A stretch of DNA of 44,034 nt from Bacteroidales bacterium 6E (GTDB taxonomy: Bacteria; Bacteroidota; Bacteroidia; Bacteroidales; Prolixibacteraceae): positions 1-44,034 of the forward strand of contig DF970670.1 of assembly GCA_001270045.2 (NCBI GenBank), given 5' to 3'. Below are positions 7,651 to 17,233 of this stretch, in pieces. The notes beneath the pieces were generated by a model that saw only the letters and a list, made by a program, of their open reading frames with translations, was not told the DNA's origin and made no database searches. The stretch's first letter is position 1. Every line of letters starts with the position of its first letter. Position numbers and translations under genes: made by a program.

Positions 7651-9212
7651 AAAAAAACATCATTACCCAAAAGTATAAATGGACAACTTGTGGCTACATT
7701 CGCTTCACAGGTTTTGCATGGTGTGATGGCAAGCTCATTTCGGAAGATAAATTTGGTGAAGAAATTGAACACAACAGCCATGACTTTGAAAATTTTGCAC
7801 AATGGATATGCAGTCTGAACGGGCCATTTGCCATTATTAGGGAACTGGAAGATGAGTTTTGGATGGCCACTTCCCATACATGGACGTATCCACTTTTCTA
7901 TGCGCAAAACAGGGAGGGCGTAGAAATCGGCGACACTCCTGAATCATTCAATATACCGGGTGAAACCCAAATCAGAACCGAAGATGAACTCTATTTTCTG
8001 GCATTTGGTGTCACTCCGGGGAACCATACCCTAAATGACCAGATTAAATCGGTAATGCCCGGGGAGGCCATTCGCCTGAAGGGATTGGAAATACAAACAG
8101 TTAATAAACTTGACTCATGGCTTCAGACCGAACTGCCAGAGTCAACAGCAGAGGATACCGCCCAACGGATCAGGGCCATGTTTCAGAGATATTCCGGTAT
8201 AATCGGTAAGCGAAAGGTACTACTGCCCCTTACCAGCGGATACGATTCACGACTGCTTGCCTGTTTGTTAAAAGAGTTTGGACACTCTGATGTTATCTGT
8301 GCCACCTGGGGAAATCCGGAAAACATTGAGCGCGAAGCCGCACAAAAAGTAGCCGAAAGACTGGGATACCCTTACCTATTTATTCCATATAACCATGAAG
8401 TTATCGCCAACTTTCCCACAGATCCGGAATTTGGAAAGTTTGTCAGGCACGTTGGGCATTTAACCTCCATGCCCTATTTACAGGAGTATTTTGCCATCCG
8501 GCAATTGATAAAGGAAGGGGTGATCGACCAGAACACGGTTGTCATACCCGGACATCCGGGTGATTTTCTTCGTGGATCACATCTGACACCCGGACTTACA
8601 TCAGAGGAAAACAGCCGGGTCATAAAAAAAATATTGGCCCAATTTGGATCAGATTACCCACTCACGGGTCAGGAAAAAATGATGGTAATCAACGAAACCA
8701 ACGAGCTTTTTTTTAAAGATCCCAACTTCACAGATAACAGAATTCGATTCGACCAGTGGGATTTCATCGAGAGACAGTGTAAACTGGTAGCCAATTCATC
8801 CATGGCCTGGTCATTTTTCGCAATAGAAACCCTGCATCCGCTGTTCGACTGGGATTTGGTTTCCTATTTCCCAAACTTACCTATTTCGCAGAGGTTGGCA
8901 TCAGTTCATTATACAGAAACCCTGATTAGCCAGTTTTTTGGAAAACACGGGGTCGATTTCATGTTGAGAAAAGAATCTCTCCCCGCGAATGATGCGGGTG
9001 TGATAAAACAAAAGTTGATAAGGTTTTTACCTGACTTTCTGAAAAAATGGTATTATCAGGATGTCAATCCAATACGATACCGGGAAATCACTCATGAACT
9101 GATAAGATTATGGCCAGGCTTTCAATTTAAATCACCAGTGCGACCCTATTCCTACAATAGTTATCTCATTCAATGGTATCTTCAGTTCATCAAAAAGACA
9201 GAACGATTTTAA
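7647..9212 (+). CDS. Asparagine synthetase-like protein without glutaminase nucleophile
   Basis: This 521-residue protein has the two-domain plan of class B asparagine synthetases. The N-terminal part (about 1-150) looks like a degenerate Ntn-glutaminase fold (NGPFAII, VEIGDTPES, VMPGEAIRL). The initiator is followed by lysine, not the catalytic Cys2. The C-terminal part carries the pyrophosphate-loop motif LTSGYDSR at 195-202, so ATP-dependent adenylation is plausible. Such proteins in exopolysaccharide or natural-product loci amidate sugars or peptides, or form lactams, using free ammonia or another amine; that role is inferred here. The start at 7647 overlaps the flippase stop by 4 bp. An upstream in-frame opening at 7296 lies inside the flippase gene and is rejected. 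Confidence 0.82.
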   Translation: MKKNIITQKYKWTTCGYIRFTGFAWCDGKLISEDKFGEEIEHNSHDFENFAQWICSLNGPFAIIRELEDEFWMATSHTWTYPLFYAQNREGVEIGDTPESFNIPGETQIRTEDELYFLAFGVTPGNHTLNDQIKSVMPGEAIRLKGLEIQTVNKLDSWLQTELPESTAEDTAQRIRAMFQRYSGIIGKRKVLLPLTSGYDSRLLACLLKEFGHSDVICATWGNPENIEREAAQKVAERLGYPYLFIPYNHEVIANFPTDPEFGKFVRHVGHLTSMPYLQEYFAIRQLIKEGVIDQNTVVIPGHPGDFLRGSHLTPGLTSEENSRVIKKILAQFGSDYPLTGQEKMMVINETNELFFKDPNFTDNRIRFDQWDFIERQCKLVANSSMAWSFFAIETLHPLFDWDLVSYFPNLPISQRLASVHYTETLISQFFGKHGVDFMLRKESLPANDAGVIKQKLIRFLPDFLKKWYYQDVNPIRYREITHELIRLWPGFQFKSPVRPYSYNSYLIQWYLQFIKKTERF

Positions 9213-9241
9213 CTTCATGGTCGGGGGTAAGAAAATCTTGT

Positions 9242-9249
9242 TAAATTTG
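9242..9249 (+). promoter_or_regulatory. Candidate -7 promoter element before the AI-2E family gene
   Basis: TAAATTTG matches the Bacteroidota -7 consensus TAnnTTTG and would place transcription start about 15 nt before the ATG at 9270. No TTTG is seen at the expected -33 position, so support is partial. Confidence 0.4.
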
Positions 9250-9269
9250 AAACAGCTATCTCCAAAACT

Positions 9270-10388
9270 ATGATCAACCTGCAGGGCCGTACACGCAAAA
9301 TATTATTCTTCGTCGGTGCAGTGATTCTGCTTTTCTTCCTTTGGTACTTCAGTGCCATTGTCACCTATATTTTAATCTCGGTGGTACTGGCATTTATCGG
9401 AAGGCCCATCGTTGGTTGGCTCAACAAATTCAGGATTGGAAGATTCAGGATACCTGACACTATTTCAGCACTGATCACCCTGGTTATCATCTGGACCTTC
9501 TTCATTGGATTATTCAGCTTCCTGATCCCATTGTTGATCAAGGAATTTTCAATTTTGTCGACAATTGATTTCGACAGCGTATTTGCCCAATTACAGGAAC
9601 CAATCAGTAAAATTATTCGTTTTACCCACAGGGAAACTGTAACGATCGACAACCAGTCCTTTTTTGAAATCATCATTGAACAGCTGGCTGAAAAGCTAAA
9701 CCTGTCTGGCATTTCAAATACGGTAGGACGAATAGTGGGAATATTGGGAGAAACCGTAATCACATTCTTTTCGGTTTCCTTTATTACCTTTTTCTTTCTG
9801 AAAGAGGAAAAAATGTTCAGGGAGGGAATTCTATTACTGGTTCCATCAGATTATGAAGAAAAGACCGGCAAAATTCTTGACTCAGTCTCGACGCTATTGC
9901 GCCGCTATTTTATTGGTCTGGTTTTCGAGGTCTTCATGGTTGGATTGCTGGTAACGGTCGGACTGACTGTTGTTGGATTGCAGTTCCAGCATTCGGTTGT
10001 AATTGGATTATTCTGTGGACTTTTCAATGTAATTCCTTACCTGGGCCCATGGATTGGCGCCATTGTAGGATTGATTATAGGGGCCGCAGTCAACATCCAT
10101 ATGGATTTCACAACCTATACCATGCCGCTGTTAGGTTATATGACAATCGTGTTTCTTACTGTCCAGCTGATCGACAATATCTTGTTTCAGCCACTCATTT
10201 ACTCAAGTAGCGTAAAAGCGCACCCTCTGGAGATATTTTTGGTTATTCTTGCCGCAGGAAGCCTTGCGGGTATTCTGGGTATGATTCTCGCAATTCCGGT
10301 GTATACCATCCTGAGAGTCATTGCAAGAGAGTTTTTTGAAAACATGAAACTGGTCAGGCAAATAACGAAAAATCTTGACAATAATTAG
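9270..10388 (+). CDS. AI-2E family (PerM/YdgG-like) membrane transporter
   Basis: The 372-residue protein has about eight membrane helices in the order typical of the AI-2E exporter family (PF01594). Two N-terminal helices are followed by a short basic loop with YILISVVLAFIGRPIVGWL, a soluble middle segment (about 90-150), and then helix pairs. The conserved core includes NVIPYLGPWIGAIVG and the end segment VKAHPLEIFLVILAAGSLAG. Members have been proposed to export autoinducer-2 or to act as Na+/H+ antiporters, so the substrate cannot be told from sequence. It stands between the flippase pair and the ACIII operon with its own possible promoter. Confidence 0.88.
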   Translation: MINLQGRTRKILFFVGAVILLFFLWYFSAIVTYILISVVLAFIGRPIVGWLNKFRIGRFRIPDTISALITLVIIWTFFIGLFSFLIPLLIKEFSILSTIDFDSVFAQLQEPISKIIRFTHRETVTIDNQSFFEIIIEQLAEKLNLSGISNTVGRIVGILGETVITFFSVSFITFFFLKEEKMFREGILLLVPSDYEEKTGKILDSVSTLLRRYFIGLVFEVFMVGLLVTVGLTVVGLQFQHSVVIGLFCGLFNVIPYLGPWIGAIVGLIIGAAVNIHMDFTTYTMPLLGYMTIVFLTVQLIDNILFQPLIYSSSVKAHPLEIFLVILAAGSLAGILGMILAIPVYTILRVIAREFFENMKLVRQITKNLDNN

Positions 10389-10520
10389 TTCGTTCTTATA
10401 TTACATATACCACAAACAACTGTTTTTCAATTATATATTAATAGATAAACCACTCTGAATCGTTAAAGACAAGGGGTTGGATCAATTTGTTGACATTTGA
10501 TAATTGGGGTTATTTCGGAT

Positions 10521-10550
10521 ATTGATATCTCGAATTATTTATATATTTTG
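10521..10550 (+). promoter_or_regulatory. Weak candidate promoter for the ACIII operon
   Basis: ATTG (10521-10524), an 18-nt spacer and ATATTTTG (10543-10550) resemble the Bacteroidota consensus with mismatches in both boxes. It is the best match in the 195-bp AT-rich gap before actA and gives a leader of roughly 27 nt. Confidence 0.35.
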
Positions 10551-10583
10551 CCGACTTTTTAATGATAAACTTAACCGAACAAA

Positions 10584-11741
10584 ATGAAGTACGCTGATAT
10601 CAGAAAATTTTGGCTACCCAGGCACTTCGTACACTATCTTGTTTTCATCGCCTGTAGTTTGATTTTAATGCCAACTGACCTGTTTGGCAACACTGAAAAT
10701 CAGGAGAGTCAAAGTTCATCTACCGGTGATGTCAGGCGGGGTGAACGCTTCTTCAAAGGGCTTCTTCCCTTTGGCCGGGAACACCAGGCATGCGCCTCAT
10801 GCCACAACCTGTCACCAACAGATACGCTTAACTGGAATCCTTCGGCTTACGAATTGGCTCAGAAATTTGCCACACGCGACATCAATGAATTCACGAATGC
10901 AGTAATGCAACCGTCGGGTGCAAAAATGACTGCATCACACCAGGGATTTAATCTGGAAGCTGAAGATTTCACCCATATCAAGGCCTATCTTGATGACATG
11001 GCAATGAAGGGCCCCGTAACCTCAAGACCCACCTTCTTCAACCTGATGTTATTCCTTTTTCTGGGACTGATACTTACCTGGGCACTGATAGAAATGCTTT
11101 TCTTAAGAAGAATCCGTTACAAATTCATACCAGTGCTGCTGTTTCTCGGTGCTTTCGGAGCCCAGGCACAGATGGTCATTACCGATGCCATTCGTCTTGG
11201 CCGACAAAAAGCCTATGCCCCAGACCAGCCCATCAAATTCTCGCATGCCGTCCATGTTGGAGAGCAAGGTATCGATTGTATGTATTGCCATACGACGGCA
11301 GATCACAGTAAATCAGCCGGATTACCGGCAACCGACCTTTGCATGAACTGTCATGTTTTGATCAGGGAAGGCACCAACAGCGGTAAATTTGAAATCGCCA
11401 AAATCATTGAATCCCATGATACAGGTACCCCAATAGAATGGACCAGGATACACAACCTGCCTGAACATGTTTTCTTCAGTCATGCAGTGCATGTCGGGGC
11501 AGCCAAGCTCGATTGTGCCAGCTGCCATGGCCCCGTTGAGGAAATGCATGTCATGAGACAGCACAGCGACTTATCAATGGGCTGGTGTGTGAACTGCCAT
11601 CGTGACACACAAGTCGATTTCAATGATAACGGCTACTATGATACATATATAAAGCTCCATGAACAATTGAAAGCCGGGGAGATCGACACGATTCGTGCTG
11701 TCAATACAGGGGCTAACGATTGTATGCGTTGTCATTATTAA
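10584..11741 (+). CDS. actA: ACIII subunit ActA, multihaem cytochrome c with extra N-terminal haem domain
   Basis: ActA is the periplasmic multihaem cytochrome of alternative complex III and passes electrons from the iron-sulfur subunit toward cytochrome c or an oxidase. Six CxxCH haem c motifs are visible at residues 70-74, 232-236, 253-257, 311-315, 335-339 and 380-384. The last five form the standard pentahaem ActA module. The first lies in a separate class-I-like cytochrome domain (about 48-145) placed after a signal-like hydrophobic segment (15-35). Two hydrophobic helices (150-172 and 180-196, the second ending AQAQ) separate the domains, so the protein probably spans the inner membrane with both haem domains outside. 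It is first in the actABCDEF operon, 35 bp before actB. Confidence 0.93.
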   Translation: MKYADIRKFWLPRHFVHYLVFIACSLILMPTDLFGNTENQESQSSSTGDVRRGERFFKGLLPFGREHQACASCHNLSPTDTLNWNPSAYELAQKFATRDINEFTNAVMQPSGAKMTASHQGFNLEAEDFTHIKAYLDDMAMKGPVTSRPTFFNLMLFLFLGLILTWALIEMLFLRRIRYKFIPVLLFLGAFGAQAQMVITDAIRLGRQKAYAPDQPIKFSHAVHVGEQGIDCMYCHTTADHSKSAGLPATDLCMNCHVLIREGTNSGKFEIAKIIESHDTGTPIEWTRIHNLPEHVFFSHAVHVGAAKLDCASCHGPVEEMHVMRQHSDLSMGWCVNCHRDTQVDFNDNGYYDTYIKLHEQLKAGEIDTIRAVNTGANDCMRCHY

Positions 11742-11776
11742 CCTGCTAACATATTTATCCAGAAAAAAGACTCCTA

Positions 11777-14740
11777 ATGGAAAACAAATACTGGCGAAGC
11801 CTGGAAGAAAGAAATGACCCGGTTTCCTTCCGGAAAAACGAGATCAGGGCAGAATACGAACACAAAAAATCAGTGATCAAAGGGGAAAGCGGATCATCCA
11901 GACGAGATTTCCTAAAAGCTTTTGGGTTTACCATTGGCGGCACTGCAATTCTTGCAAGCTGCAAACGTCCTGTCGAGAAAGCCATACCCTACCTCATCAA
12001 ACCGGAAGAGGTGACTCCCGGCATGGCCAATTACTACGCATCCACATTTTACGAGGGCAACGAATACTGCAGCATACTGGTGAAAGTCCGTGATGGCAGA
12101 CCCATCAAAATCGAAGGCAATGATCTTTCACCGGTGAGTCGAAAGGGTACATCCGCCAAAGTTCAGGCTTCGGTACTAAACCTTTATGACGATGCCCGTT
12201 ACAAAGGCCCCTTGAAAAACAACGAACCTGTAACCTGGGAAAATCTCGACAAAGAGATCGTTGAGGCTTTGAATCAACTCAATGCAGAAAACAGTAAAGT
12301 AGTTTTTTTGACGTCAACCGTTATCTCTCCCACCTTCAGGGAAGTCATTGCAGGTCTTCAGGCTACCTATCCCAATATTGAATGGGTACAATATGATGCG
12401 GTACCAGCAAGCGGCATGCTGACTGCCGCCAAGGAAAGCTTTGGGTCTGCATTAATCCCCGATTACCATTTCGACAAAGCCAATGTCATCGTCAGTTTCA
12501 ATGCAGATTTTCTTGGCACCTGGCTTTCTCCGGTTGAATACACCAAAAAATACTCGTCGGGCCGGGATCTGAAAACCGGACGCCGCATGTCGAGGCATTA
12601 TCAACTCGAGGCTCACATGTCGGTTTCGGGAGCTAATGCAGATATCCGCATACCGATGAAACCATCCCAGGAAAGCTCAGCCCTTGCTGATTTATACCAT
12701 GAATTGCTTCAACTGGGCGGCACAGCTACAGAATCAGGCAAGTCGGGAATAAGTGAATTGGCGACCGTTGCCAAAGACCTTTGGGAAAACAAGGGACAGG
12801 GAATAGTGGTTTCGGGAAGTAACCGTAAAGAAGATCAGCTTATTGTAAACGCAATCAACCATATATTGGAAAACAATGGCTCCACCATTACCTTCGACAG
12901 GCCGCTTCTCACACGGCAGTCTACCGATGAAACAATGGAGCATTTTATCCAAGAATTGACCGGTGGCAATCTGGGAGGCGTGATCTTTTACGAAGTGAAT
13001 CCGGTTTACGACCATCCAGGAGGATCCCGGATTTCAGACGCATTAAAAAATGTAAGCCTCAGTGTTTCACTTGCCGATCGGCCCGATGAGACTTCCTCCT
13101 TGTGCAGGTATATTGCAACGGGCTCCCATTATCTGGAAAACTGGGGAGATGCAGAACCGAAAAAAGGTTTATACAGCCTGATGCAACCGGTGATCCAGCC
13201 TTTATTTGACAGCCGCCAGCCTGAGGAAACCCTTTTGCGTTGGTCGGGAAATTCAATTCGGTATTACGATTTCCTTCGGGAATTTTGGAGAGCAGAACTC
13301 TATTCCCGCCAGTCAGCGTTCAGCGATTTCAATTCATTCTGGAATGACACTTTGCAGAAAGGTGTTTATGAAGTTCCGGCAGAAACACCTGGACTGACAT
13401 ATAATGACCAGGGATTATCATCTGCCTTGCAATTGGCAAGTCCTGCAACAGATAATTGGGAACTGGTACTTTATGAAACAGTTGCACTTGGAAACGGCAA
13501 ATATGCAAATAATCCCTGGCTGCAGGAACTTCCCGACCCGATGGCCAAAATCAGCTGGGACAATTTCGTTTCGGTCCCGGTCGAATGGGCAGAGGCCAAT
13601 GGCGTGGCTAACGAAAGTGTCATATTGGTGAATGGAATTGAAATGCCGGTATTTGTGCAACCCGGACAAGCCGACAAGACTTTGGCGGTTGCAATAGGTT
13701 ATGGCAGGACGGAAGCGGGAAAAACCGGCAATAACATTGGATTTAACGTATTCCCCCTGGTACAGGTTGTATCAGGCAACCGGCAATTCTGGCTCCCCGG
13801 TGTTACGGTCGAAACAACTGCCAAGACTTATCCACTGGCACTTTCACAAACCCATCATAGCATGGAAGGGCGACCGATTGCCAGGGAAGCCACCTTTGCA
13901 GAGTGGCAGCTTAATCCTGCCTCCGGAAACGAATTGCGTGAAGATCACATCAAACATGCAACGACCCTATATGAAAAACCCAATTATCCGGGTCATCATT
14001 GGGGACTTGCAATTGACCTGAATGCATGCACCGGTTGTGGAAACTGCACCATTTCATGTCAGGTTGAAAACAATATCCCGGTGATCGGAAAGGAACAGGT
14101 ACGTAACCGGAGGATCATGCACTGGATCAGGATTGACCGGTACTATAGCGGAAAACCGCAGAATCCGAACGTTTCGTTCCAACCTGTAATGTGTCAGCAA
14201 TGTGACAATGCCCCGTGCGAAAATGTTTGTCCGGTGGCTGCAACCCCGCATAGCGACGAAGGCCTGAATCAAATGGCCTATAACCGTTGTGTCGGGACCC
14301 GTTATTGCCTTAACAACTGTCCATATCGTGTCCGACGGTTCAACTGGCTTCAGTTTGTCAAGAACGATAAATTTGATTACCATACCAACAGCGATCTGGG
14401 AAGAATGGTTCTGAATCCCGATGTCACCGTGCGCTCAAGAGGAGTCGTCGAAAAATGCACCTTCTGTGTCCAGCGTATCCAGGATAAGAAACAGACTGCA
14501 AAAATCGAAGGCCGCCCATTACGTGACGGTGAAATCGAACCCGCCTGTGTACAATCGTGCCCATCAAGTGCCCTCGTATTTGGTGACATGAACGACAATA
14601 CCAGCCAGGTATTCCGTCTGATCGGCAAGACTACCGATCCGGAAATTCCGGGAGATCCACGTAATTATCATTTACTGGAAGAACTCCATACCCTGCCCTC
14701 GGTAGGATACCTGACCAAGATCCGCAATACTAACACCTGA
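11777..14740 (+). CDS. actB: ACIII subunit ActB, molybdopterin-oxidoreductase-like/Fe-S fusion
   Basis: ActB is the 987-residue iron-sulfur subunit of ACIII. The N-terminus carries a twin-arginine signal, SRRDFLK at 41-47, followed by a hydrophobic stretch ending LASC (C62), a possible lipidation site. Residues about 65-720 resemble the molybdopterin oxidoreductase fold, which in ACIII has lost its cofactor. The C-terminal ferredoxin-like part begins with C751-x2-C754-x2-C757-x3-C761. It contains further clusters in CQQCDNAPCENVCP, in CVGTRYCLNNCP and around CTFCVQ and CVQSCP, in line with the three [4Fe-4S] and one [3Fe-4S] known for the family. The gene sits between actA and actC with short gaps. 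Confidence 0.95.
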   Translation: MENKYWRSLEERNDPVSFRKNEIRAEYEHKKSVIKGESGSSRRDFLKAFGFTIGGTAILASCKRPVEKAIPYLIKPEEVTPGMANYYASTFYEGNEYCSILVKVRDGRPIKIEGNDLSPVSRKGTSAKVQASVLNLYDDARYKGPLKNNEPVTWENLDKEIVEALNQLNAENSKVVFLTSTVISPTFREVIAGLQATYPNIEWVQYDAVPASGMLTAAKESFGSALIPDYHFDKANVIVSFNADFLGTWLSPVEYTKKYSSGRDLKTGRRMSRHYQLEAHMSVSGANADIRIPMKPSQESSALADLYHELLQLGGTATESGKSGISELATVAKDLWENKGQGIVVSGSNRKEDQLIVNAINHILENNGSTITFDRPLLTRQSTDETMEHFIQELTGGNLGGVIFYEVNPVYDHPGGSRISDALKNVSLSVSLADRPDETSSLCRYIATGSHYLENWGDAEPKKGLYSLMQPVIQPLFDSRQPEETLLRWSGNSIRYYDFLREFWRAELYSRQSAFSDFNSFWNDTLQKGVYEVPAETPGLTYNDQGLSSALQLASPATDNWELVLYETVALGNGKYANNPWLQELPDPMAKISWDNFVSVPVEWAEANGVANESVILVNGIEMPVFVQPGQADKTLAVAIGYGRTEAGKTGNNIGFNVFPLVQVVSGNRQFWLPGVTVETTAKTYPLALSQTHHSMEGRPIAREATFAEWQLNPASGNELREDHIKHATTLYEKPNYPGHHWGLAIDLNACTGCGNCTISCQVENNIPVIGKEQVRNRRIMHWIRIDRYYSGKPQNPNVSFQPVMCQQCDNAPCENVCPVAATPHSDEGLNQMAYNRCVGTRYCLNNCPYRVRRFNWLQFVKNDKFDYHTNSDLGRMVLNPDVTVRSRGVVEKCTFCVQRIQDKKQTAKIEGRPLRDGEIEPACVQSCPSSALVFGDMNDNTSQVFRLIGKTTDPEIPGDPRNYHLLEELHTLPSVGYLTKIRNTNT

Positions 14741-14755
14741 TAAACAACGAGCTGT

Positions 14756-16141
14756 ATGATATACAAAACGGAAATCAGAGGCCCTCTGATTCAGGGCGAC
14801 AAAAGCTTTAGCCAGATCAGCAGGGAAATCCTTGCACCTATTGATGCAAAAACCCCGCTATGGTGGTATTTTGCCATGGCGACAAGCCTGGGTATGCTGG
14901 GTTTTGGACTCTACTGCATTTACCTGACCCTTGCCACTGGTATCGGAAGCTGGGGGCTAAACAACTCGATTGGCTGGGGATGGGCCATCGTAAACTTTGT
15001 TTGGTGGATCGGTATCGGTCATGCCGGAACCGCTTTCTCCATCTTCCTTTTGATACTCAGACAACAGTGGAGAACTGCCATTAACCGTGCTGCCGAGGCA
15101 ATGACTGTGGTTGCGGTTATGTGTGCTGGGCTATTCCCGCTGCTGCACATGGGACGTCCCTGGTTATTTTTCTATATCTTCCCCTACCCTAACACCAGGG
15201 GGCCGTTGTGGGTAAACTTCAACTCACCGCTTTTCTGGGATTTTGTCGCAATCACGGCATACATTCTGATTTCAGCCAGTTTCTGGTACTTTGGAATGGT
15301 ACCCGACTTTGCCACCATTCGTGACACTACCAAATCGAAAATCAAAAAAGCTGTTTACGGTTTCTTTGCTTTTGGATGGACCGGTTCGAGCAAAGAATGG
15401 TTACGGTATGAAGGATTAAGTTTCGTGTTGGGTGGTATAGCCGCAGTACTGGTCGTTTCAGTGCACTCCATCGTTTCAACCGACTTCGCGGTCGGAGTTA
15501 TACCCGGATGGCACACCACCATATTCCCGCCCTATTTTGTGATTGGTGCCATATTTTCAGGATTTGCCATGGTACTTACGCTGGTAACCATCATGAGGGG
15601 AGCATATAAAATGCACGACTTTGTAACCGATTCGCACATAGATGCCGTCTGCCGTGTTCTCATTTTCATCTCGCTGATCATGGGAACAGCCTATATGACC
15701 GAAATATTCATTGCATGGTATTCGGGATCAATTTACGAATACAGCATCATCTTTGAATCAAGGATGTTTGGTGATTACGCATTCCAGTTCTGGGCCATGT
15801 TCACAGCGAATGCGGTAATCCCCCAGCTTTTCTGGTTCAAGGCCGTCAGGAAAAGAATCATGATTGTGTTCCTCATCTCCATAATCATCAACATTGGGAT
15901 GTGGTTCGAAAGGTTCAATATCGTGATCACATCGCTTAGCCGCGACTACCTGCCTGCCAACTGGGCAAACTATTCACCCTCATGGGTCGAAGTCGGCATC
16001 TTTGTAGGAACGTTGGGACTGTTTACCGCTGGCGTATTGATGTTCTTCCGATACATCCCGATGATTGCCATCAGTGAAGTGAAGAGTGTTGCCAAGTACA
16101 ACAAACCACAAACAAATCATCAATCCGGACACCATGAATAA
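14756..16141 (+). CDS. actC: ACIII subunit ActC, NrfD-like quinol-binding membrane protein
   Basis: This is a 461-residue integral membrane protein of the NrfD/PsrC family with about ten helices. In ACIII this subunit holds the quinol-oxidation site next to the ActB iron-sulfur chain. Family features visible are FVWWIGIGHAGTAFS in an early helix, the helix HMGRPWLFFYIFPYPN, and WHTTIFPPYFVIGAIFSGFAMV in the second half. It starts 15 bp after actB. Its stop overlaps the actD start by 8 bp, which indicates translational coupling. Confidence 0.95.
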   Translation: MIYKTEIRGPLIQGDKSFSQISREILAPIDAKTPLWWYFAMATSLGMLGFGLYCIYLTLATGIGSWGLNNSIGWGWAIVNFVWWIGIGHAGTAFSIFLLILRQQWRTAINRAAEAMTVVAVMCAGLFPLLHMGRPWLFFYIFPYPNTRGPLWVNFNSPLFWDFVAITAYILISASFWYFGMVPDFATIRDTTKSKIKKAVYGFFAFGWTGSSKEWLRYEGLSFVLGGIAAVLVVSVHSIVSTDFAVGVIPGWHTTIFPPYFVIGAIFSGFAMVLTLVTIMRGAYKMHDFVTDSHIDAVCRVLIFISLIMGTAYMTEIFIAWYSGSIYEYSIIFESRMFGDYAFQFWAMFTANAVIPQLFWFKAVRKRIMIVFLISIIINIGMWFERFNIVITSLSRDYLPANWANYSPSWVEVGIFVGTLGLFTAGVLMFFRYIPMIAISEVKSVAKYNKPQTNHQSGHHE

Positions 16142-16634
16142 GAATTATTTTACAGGTGTATTCCACGATGAAGAGAGCCTGGTGAAAGCATTTGACCGGC
16201 TAAAGGAAGCAGGCATCAAGCCTGAAGAGGTTTATACCCCTTATCCAATCCATGCAATTCTGGATGGGATGGGAAACAAGACGCGAATTACGCATGCCGC
16301 ATTTTTCTATGGACTATTTGCTGTCATAGGCTTGCTGAGTTTCATGTATTATGTGTCAGTCATCGACTGGCCTCTTGTATTCGGGGGTAAGCCATTCAAC
16401 GCCTTTCCCTCATTTATTGTGGTCACGATTGTAGCCACAATTCTGGTCATCACATTGGCTACGTTGTTCACTTTTTCGGTACGGGCGAAAATATTCCCGG
16501 GCAAGAAGGCTGAAATAGTACATCCACTTGCCACCGATGACAAGTTCGTAATGCTCTTCAGTGACACCATCGGAAAGGAAAAAGAAGAAATCGTTGTTAA
16601 CATTATTCAGGAACATGGAGAAGTTGAAAAATAA
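16134..16634 (+). CDS. actD: ACIII subunit ActD (DUF3341 membrane protein)
   Basis: The 166-residue protein has a small soluble N-terminal domain (FTGVFHDEESLVKAFDRL, then EVYTPYPIH) and two membrane helices (about 58-80 and 95-120). This is the DUF3341/ActD pattern. ActD is a structural subunit that packs against ActC/ActF. The ATG at 16134 is preferred to an in-frame upstream ATG at 16086, because family proteins begin just before the FTGVF motif and because the earlier start lies deep inside actC. It overlaps actE by 20 bp. Confidence 0.93.
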   Translation: MNKNYFTGVFHDEESLVKAFDRLKEAGIKPEEVYTPYPIHAILDGMGNKTRITHAAFFYGLFAVIGLLSFMYYVSVIDWPLVFGGKPFNAFPSFIVVTIVATILVITLATLFTFSVRAKIFPGKKAEIVHPLATDDKFVMLFSDTIGKEKEEIVVNIIQEHGEVEK

Positions 16635-17205
16635 CATCACCCAAAAATTGCGCCGATGGATTGCCCCAGCGGTGATGTTCTCGTCGCTTTGGCTGGTCTC
16701 ATGCGACTATGACCGCAACACCACAGGATGGCAATATTTCAATGATATGGCTCAATCCCCGGCGTATGAATCTTACACCCCCAATCCTAATTTCAAGGAT
16801 GGGAAGACCATGCAACCACCGGTACAAGGGACCATTCCCAGGGGGATGGTACCCTACCAGTATGAAAAAACAGACGAGGATCGCATCCTGGCTGCCCTAA
16901 ACCTGGTCAATCCGGTCGAAAACTCTGCCGAAGCGTTGGAAAGAGGCAAGAAGGCTTATGAAATCTATTGCATGATATGTCATGGGCCACAGGGTGACGG
17001 GAAAGGTTCATTGTACACTTCAGGGAAATATACATTTCCCCCGGCCAGTCTGCTCAGCGAAAAAATGTTGGCGGCACCCGAAGGGGACATCTTTCATGTG
17101 ATCACTGTAGGCCATGGAATTATGCCACCCCACGGATCGATGGTCAGGCCTGAAGATCGCTGGAAAATCTCGATGTACATCAAGAACGAATTACAAAAAC
17201 AATAG
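16615..17205 (+). CDS. actE: ACIII subunit ActE, monohaem cytochrome c lipoprotein
   Basis: ActE is the monohaem cytochrome c subunit of ACIII. The 196-residue protein has an N-terminal lipoprotein signal ending LVSC (C30), so it should be anchored by a lipid on the outer face of the inner membrane. The haem motif CMICH is at 119-123, and M170 in GHGIMPPHG is the likely axial ligand. The internal start at 16615 (MEKLKNN) fits the signal peptide. The longer reading from 16561 would add a charged stretch that is out of character. It overlaps actD by 20 bp and precedes actF by 28 bp. Confidence 0.93.
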   Translation: MEKLKNNITQKLRRWIAPAVMFSSLWLVSCDYDRNTTGWQYFNDMAQSPAYESYTPNPNFKDGKTMQPPVQGTIPRGMVPYQYEKTDEDRILAALNLVNPVENSAEALERGKKAYEIYCMICHGPQGDGKGSLYTSGKYTFPPASLLSEKMLAAPEGDIFHVITVGHGIMPPHGSMVRPEDRWKISMYIKNELQKQ

Positions 17206-17233
17206 TATACCTCATACAGGAAAACATACCATC

